Assembly: GCA_003247185.1 (NCBI GenBank)
Contig: QKAV01000261.1
Coordinates: 1-39,579 of the forward strand
Direction of reading: 5' to 3'
DNA from: Crocinitomicaceae bacterium
GTDB taxonomy: Bacteria > Bacteroidota > Bacteroidia > Flavobacteriales_D > Crocinitomicaceae
DNA length: 39,579 nt
A program made the position numbers and the translations under genes. A model generated the notes under the pieces. It worked only from the letters and a program-made list of their open reading frames with translations. It was not told where the DNA came from and did no database searches. Shown here in pieces: positions 36,181 through 39,579 of the stretch. Each line of letters opens with the position of its first letter. Within the stretch, counting starts at the first letter, position 1.

Positions 36181-36840
36181 ATGAAGATATTATTAGCAGA
36201 CGACCACCCCATCTTCCGTAAAGGATTAAAATCTTTGATCATGGATGTGTTTGAACACTGTAAGATTGAAGAGGTGGAAACAGGAAGCGAAGCAATCGAG
36301 AAATTAAAGTATGACAATTTTGTCATATCCATTCTGGACATCGATATGCCGGAATATTCAGGTATTGATGTTCTTCGTGAAATCAAATCTCAGCAGTTCA
36401 AGACAAAATCAATCATTCTCACCATGCACAATGATGAATTGTTCTTCAATGAAGCTTTTAATAATGGTGCGTCAGGTTTTCTCCTCAAAGAAGATTCCTC
36501 AAAAGAGATTATTGAATGCATAGAAAATGTTCTTCACGGGATTCCGTACGTTTCGAAAAAACTGGAACCATTTCTTTCCAATAGAAAACAATTCAACAAT
36601 CGTATTCAGGAAGTCAAGAGTGCTATCGACTCGCTTTCCAATGCGGAACGCAATACCTTAACTCTGGTTGCACAAAATAAGACTTCAAGGGAAATTGCCG
36701 AATTATTGTTCGTTACGGAAAAATCCGTTGAGAATTACAGAAGTAGGATTTGCAGAAAACTGAATGTAAAAGGAGGGTCTAACACACTCTATAAGTGGTG
36801 TATAGAAAACAAGGAACTATTGGACCCAAAACTTTTGTAA
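36181..36840 (+). CDS. Response regulator, NarL/FixJ family
   Basis: This 219-residue protein has a receiver domain (1-120) with Asp7-Asp8, phospho-acceptor Asp53 in SILDIDMPEYSG, Thr in IILTMHND and Lys in GFLLKED, followed by a LuxR-type helix-turn-helix (about 152-210, SNAERNTLTLVAQNKTSREI and TEKSVENYRSRICRKL). It is the DNA-binding partner of the kinase; its ATG follows the kinase stop directly. Targets are unknown. A terminator and possible small RNA lie downstream, starting about 75 bases after its stop. Confidence 0.95.
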   Translation: MKILLADDHPIFRKGLKSLIMDVFEHCKIEEVETGSEAIEKLKYDNFVISILDIDMPEYSGIDVLREIKSQQFKTKSIILTMHNDELFFNEAFNNGASGFLLKEDSSKEIIECIENVLHGIPYVSKKLEPFLSNRKQFNNRIQEVKSAIDSLSNAERNTLTLVAQNKTSREIAELLFVTEKSVENYRSRICRKLNVKGGSNTLYKWCIENKELLDPKLL

Positions 36841-36913
36841 AAAGAGAAATTAAGTGTTCCCCCCTCAATGTATATCAAATAATTACTAAACTGTTTTAGA
36901 CTGTATATATTTA

Positions 36914-37047
36914 CCTCGTGAGACACGGATTCACATTTATGTTAGGTTTAGGTAATACGTTGAATAGTAGTTATAGTCTTTTAGTCGAGAAAGTGTTTCA
37001 CTGATTAACCAATCTACGAAAAACCCACCGTAACCGGTGGGTTTTTT
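36914..37047 (+). ncRNA. Candidate small RNA between the response regulator and the CoA-transferase gene
   Basis: The 233-base gap (36841-37073) has no coding frame of note. A one-mismatch -7 box TATATTTA (36906-36913) precedes GTGAGACAC (36918-36926), which pairs with GTGTTTCAC (36993-37001) over nine pairs including one G-U, enclosing 66 bases. An intrinsic terminator (37019-37047) follows after 17 bases. The ~130-base product would thus be a closed structure with its own terminator. No -33 element was found, and the segment could instead be the 3' tail of the response-regulator mRNA. I do not recognise an RNA family. Confidence 0.33.
37019..37047 (+). terminator. Intrinsic terminator
   Basis: AAAAACCCACCG (37019-37030) pairs with CGGTGGGTTTTT (37035-37046) around TAAC, giving 12 base pairs and a T6 run. 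It lies about 180 bases after the response regulator and just before the CoA-transferase gene, and would stop the transcript of the candidate small RNA or of the kinase operon. Confidence 0.87.
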
Positions 37048-37073
37048 ATTACCTTTAACTAAACCTCTCTCAC

Positions 37074-38339
37074 ATGTTTACATCGGTAAAAAATGCTATC
37101 GGCAATGTTCAAAGTAATCAAGCGATTTTTATTCATACAGGCGCTGCCGCACCTCATATTCTGATCAAGGAACTGGTAGCCCAATCCGACAGATTAAAAA
37201 ACGTTCAGATCTATCAATTGCATACCGAAGGTCCTGCACCTTACGCTGAAGTTCAGTACAAAGATTCCTTTTTTGTAAATGCGCTTTTTGTAGGCAGTAA
37301 TGTTCGGGAAGCCATAAACTCCGACAGAGGAAGTTACATCCCGATTTTTTTAAGTGAAGCCGGACGACTTTTCAGTTCCGGAGCAATAAAACTGGATATT
37401 GCTCTTGTAAGCGTTTCCCCTCCGGATAAACATGGGTTCTGTTCCTTAGGCGTTTCAGTGGATATCTCCAAAACTGCAGTTGATGAGGCACGTATTGTAA
37501 TCGCGCAGGTTAATGAAAATATGCCACGAACACATGGTGATGGTATTATTCATATCGATCAAATCGATTTTTTAGTTGAGGGGAATCAGGAACTTCCGGT
37601 TTTGCCCTTGCATGAATTAGCTGAAGAGGAAATTCAAATCGGAAATTACATCGCCTCCATTATTGAAGACAGATCCACCTTGCAACTTGGTATCGGAGCT
37701 ATTCCGAATGCTGTTTTGGCTGCACTCGGAAATCACAAGGATTTGGGGATTCACACGGAGATGTTCTCTGACGGAGTGATCCCTCTTGTGGAAAGCGGAG
37801 TAATCACAGGAAAATATAAAGCAAAACACCCGGGGCTGATAGTCTCAAGTTTCCTGGTTGGAAGTAAAAAACTTTATGATTTTGTAGATGACAATCCGCT
37901 GATCAATATGCTAAATGCAAAGTATGTCAATAATTCCAGGGTGATCAGTCAGAATCCGCGGGTAGTAGCCATCAATAGCGCGGTGGAAATCGATCTTACC
38001 GGACAGGTCTGTGCCGATTCTATTGGTTCCAGTATCTATTCGGGAGTGGGCGGACAAATGGATTTCATTCGCGGAGCATCTATTTCCGAAGGAGGAAAAC
38101 CAATTATCGCACTACCGAGCAGGTCAAAAAAAGGATTCCCTAAAATTGTACATCGCTTGCGTCCCGGGGCAGGAGTTGTAACAACAAGAGCGCATGTTCA
38201 CTGGGTGTGTACCGAGTACGGAATCGTTAACTTATATGGTAAATCGATTGAAGAGCGGACAAAATTACTAATCTCCATTGCTCATCCCGAAGATCGTGAA
38301 GCACTGGAGCGATCCGCTTTTGAAACCGGAATTGGCTAA
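37074..38339 (+). CDS. Acetyl-CoA hydrolase/transferase family protein
   Basis: This 421-residue enzyme is a class I CoA-transferase of the 4-hydroxybutyrate/acetate CoA-transferase (Cat1-like) group. It shows FIHTGAAAPHILIKEL near the start, LVSVSPPDKHGFCSLGVSVD, LQLGIGAIPNAVLAALG and IHTEMFSDGVI, in which Glu229 is expected to be the catalytic residue carrying CoA. GVGGQMDFIRGA and VVTTRAHVHWVCTEYGIVNLYG are also conserved. It moves CoA between a short acyl-CoA and acetate or another acid in the cytoplasm. Substrates cannot be set from sequence. It stands alone behind a terminator and could use butyryl- or isobutyryl-CoA made by other enzymes in the window. Confidence 0.92.
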   Translation: MFTSVKNAIGNVQSNQAIFIHTGAAAPHILIKELVAQSDRLKNVQIYQLHTEGPAPYAEVQYKDSFFVNALFVGSNVREAINSDRGSYIPIFLSEAGRLFSSGAIKLDIALVSVSPPDKHGFCSLGVSVDISKTAVDEARIVIAQVNENMPRTHGDGIIHIDQIDFLVEGNQELPVLPLHELAEEEIQIGNYIASIIEDRSTLQLGIGAIPNAVLAALGNHKDLGIHTEMFSDGVIPLVESGVITGKYKAKHPGLIVSSFLVGSKKLYDFVDDNPLINMLNAKYVNNSRVISQNPRVVAINSAVEIDLTGQVCADSIGSSIYSGVGGQMDFIRGASISEGGKPIIALPSRSKKGFPKIVHRLRPGAGVVTTRAHVHWVCTEYGIVNLYGKSIEERTKLLISIAHPEDREALERSAFETGIG

Positions 38340-38412
38340 TTGTTACTTTTTATTGTCTGACACATTCTATCTGTGTTAGGTATCCGGATACTTGCACTTA
38401 ATCTGAACGATC

Positions 38413-38988
38413 ATGAAGCAAGTTATAGTTTTCAGGCAAATTGCCTTTATTACAGGGATCACTTCCCTATTATTCAGTTGTGAACAAAAATCAGAGACAA
38501 CCGATCAATACTTCGGTATTGAGGAACCGATTGCCCAAGCCATTCCCTACGACACAATCACGTTTAATGCGGACTCTAATTTCGTTCTGACCAGAGAAAC
38601 CGGCTCTCGCATTACAATACCAAAAGAAAGTCTGGTTGATAAAAACGGAAATCCGATCAAAGGACTTGTGAACTTACGTGTGCGGGAATTTTACACTGCA
38701 AAAGACATCTTCTTATCAGGAATTACCATGCAATTAGGAAATACAACCGATAGCGTATTGAGTTCCGGAGGTATGATTGATATTCGTGCCTCTCAAAACG
38801 GAGAGGAAATCTATCTGGCAAAAAATCGCTCTGCCCGGATCAGCCTTCCAAGCTATGTCAATGTAGATAGCGATTACCAATTGTTCCGATTTGAAAACGA
38901 CTCTGCCTGGTCAAAAGGAACAGGGTTTGAACAGGAAAAGAATACAATTAAGGACAGCCTGATCCTCGCATCTTTCTTTTCGGCTTAA
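38413..38988 (+). CDS. Lipoprotein, N-terminal half of a larger surface family
   Basis: This 191-residue protein has a lipoprotein signal (SLLFSCEQ, lipid on Cys23). The segment TRETGSRITIPKESLVDKNG, then NLRVREFYTAKDIFLSGITM, is the recurring beta-sandwich pattern of large Bacteroidota lipoproteins, which are normally much longer. Here the frame stops after DSLILASFFSA, and another frame with a coiled coil opens one base later. So the protein may be the front half of a split gene, or a coupled pair. No enzyme motif was found, and its function is unknown. Confidence 0.72.
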   Translation: MKQVIVFRQIAFITGITSLLFSCEQKSETTDQYFGIEEPIAQAIPYDTITFNADSNFVLTRETGSRITIPKESLVDKNGNPIKGLVNLRVREFYTAKDIFLSGITMQLGNTTDSVLSSGGMIDIRASQNGEEIYLAKNRSARISLPSYVNVDSDYQLFRFENDSAWSKGTGFEQEKNTIKDSLILASFFSA

Positions 38989-38989
38989 A

Positions 38990-39579
38990 ATGGATCCCTC
39001 GGGACGCCCCCATCTCGCTCCATGGATCGATGTGGAATGGGAAATGATATCACTTCAATCTGAATTGAGCTTTAAACGCACGCAGGAAATCATCTGGGAA
39101 TACTTCACTCTCAACCCTACGCCGGATAGTTCTGCCTTTCAACTTGAACTCACGTCTGCTTTGTATTGGAATAACGGTAATGAAAGAAGGTGGGATGCCA
39201 AATTTGTAGCGCGACCCAAGCTGACCGACGAGGAACTAAAAAAACGCTATGCCCTTCAACGGAAAATAGAACGTAATGAAGCCATTGAGTATGCTAAAGC
39301 TCTGAACAAAATGAAAACCTTCAGTGAGAATTATGAGAAAGAAAAGCAAGCCTGGATAGCTGAATACGAAAGAACAAATGCCGAACGGGAGTTGGAATTA
39401 AAAAGACGCGAAGAAGAATACCGAAGGCTTCAAAAAGGCATCGAAAAACAACAGGATGTGATAAGTTCTTTTTCAATTAAATCATTTGGAATTTACAACA
39501 TTGACCGCGTCCAAAAACTAAACCCTATCGCACATAAAATGATCCGTCTTCCTGACTCCGGGGAGATAACAAACTCCAT
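38990..39579 (+). CDS. Uncharacterised coiled-coil protein, N-terminal part (cut by window edge)
   Basis: An ATG one base after the preceding stop opens a frame that runs without a stop to the window end (196 complete codons). There is no signal peptide: it begins MDPSGRPHLAPWIDVEWEMI. Residues about 30-75 look like a small beta domain (WEYFTLNPTP, ALYWNNGNERRWDAKFVARP). About 80-155 is a strongly charged coiled coil rich in E, K and R. Near residue 165 SIKSFGIYNIDRVQKL recalls the FGIYNCDR motif of large Bacteroidota lipoproteins. The lack of a signal peptide while the preceding gene has one supports the view that these are two parts of one protein. The end is not seen. Confidence 0.68.
   Translation, partial: MDPSGRPHLAPWIDVEWEMISLQSELSFKRTQEIIWEYFTLNPTPDSSAFQLELTSALYWNNGNERRWDAKFVARPKLTDEELKKRYALQRKIERNEAIEYAKALNKMKTFSENYEKEKQAWIAEYERTNAERELELKRREEEYRRLQKGIEKQQDVISSFSIKSFGIYNIDRVQKLNPIAHKMIRLPDSGEITNS

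Noticed and set aside
38341-38412. Short hairpin (ACACA/TGTGT) and palindrome TATCCGGATA after the CoA-transferase gene
   Set aside because: The stem is only five pairs and no T-run follows, so it is not a convincing terminator; the palindrome may be chance.

Overview
The window reads as chromosomal DNA of a Bacteroidota bacterium, most likely in or near the Flavobacteriales. Four genes encode secreted proteins with type IX secretion (T9SS) sorting domains: three of type A and one gliding-motility-associated type B domain. Lipoproteins with the Bacteroidota look are frequent, and many genes carry the Bacteroidota -7 promoter box TAnnTTTG just ahead of the start codon. The E1 alpha-beta fusion and the fused mutase IcmF also fit. 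I see no rRNA, tRNA, insertion sequence, prophage or CRISPR array. Coding density is very high and no gene-free stretch exceeds about 235 bases.

Layout. 1-1707: the last two steps of histidine breakdown (N-formylglutamate deformylase, cut by the window edge, and formimidoylglutamate deiminase HutF). 1761-3077: a Cys-rich T9SS cargo protein. 3078-6114 (minus): a MacAB-like export operon (adaptor lipoprotein, permease, ATPase). 6216-8307: a small T9SS protein with a large secreted repeat protein. 8382-11295 (minus): ung, hemE and an OmpA-family protein. 11343-13451: a lipoprotein, an esterase and a LolA-like carrier. 13503-16937 (minus): a fused 2-oxoacid dehydrogenase E1 and glutamate dehydrogenase. 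17140-21574: a 911-residue T9SS type B adhesin-like protein, a DUF4197 lipoprotein and a nucleoside phosphorylase. 21571-23481 (minus): two small secreted proteins with parvulin-like remnants, then cutC. 23563-26943 (minus): icmF. 27100-29576: a tiny DUF6132-type membrane protein, and the DUF2207/LemA pair. 29626-31972: a T9SS-sorted CocE/NonD hydrolase and a GNAT acetyltransferase. 31969-36840: a TPR/SpoIIE phosphatase divergent from a TPR histidine kinase and its response regulator. 36841-37047: a possible small RNA ending in an intrinsic terminator. 37074-39579: an acetyl-CoA hydrolase/transferase and two halves of what may be one surface lipoprotein gene.

Metabolically, the window favours amino acid and short acyl-CoA use. 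Histidine is taken to glutamate, GdhA links glutamate to 2-oxoglutarate, the E1 fusion probably handles branched-chain 2-oxoacids, and IcmF interconverts isobutyryl- and n-butyryl-CoA. The CoA-transferase could act on the resulting acyl-CoAs. The remainder is mostly envelope and secretion biology.

No gene cluster is plainly a new defence or mobile system. The most system-like unit is the divergent phosphatase and two-component cluster, whose two sensors share the same signal peptide-TPR-membrane-coil layout and which is followed by a candidate small RNA. The clearest sequence-level regularity is the near-leaderless promoter arrangement found at six or more genes. All family assignments are by reading motifs, not by database search.
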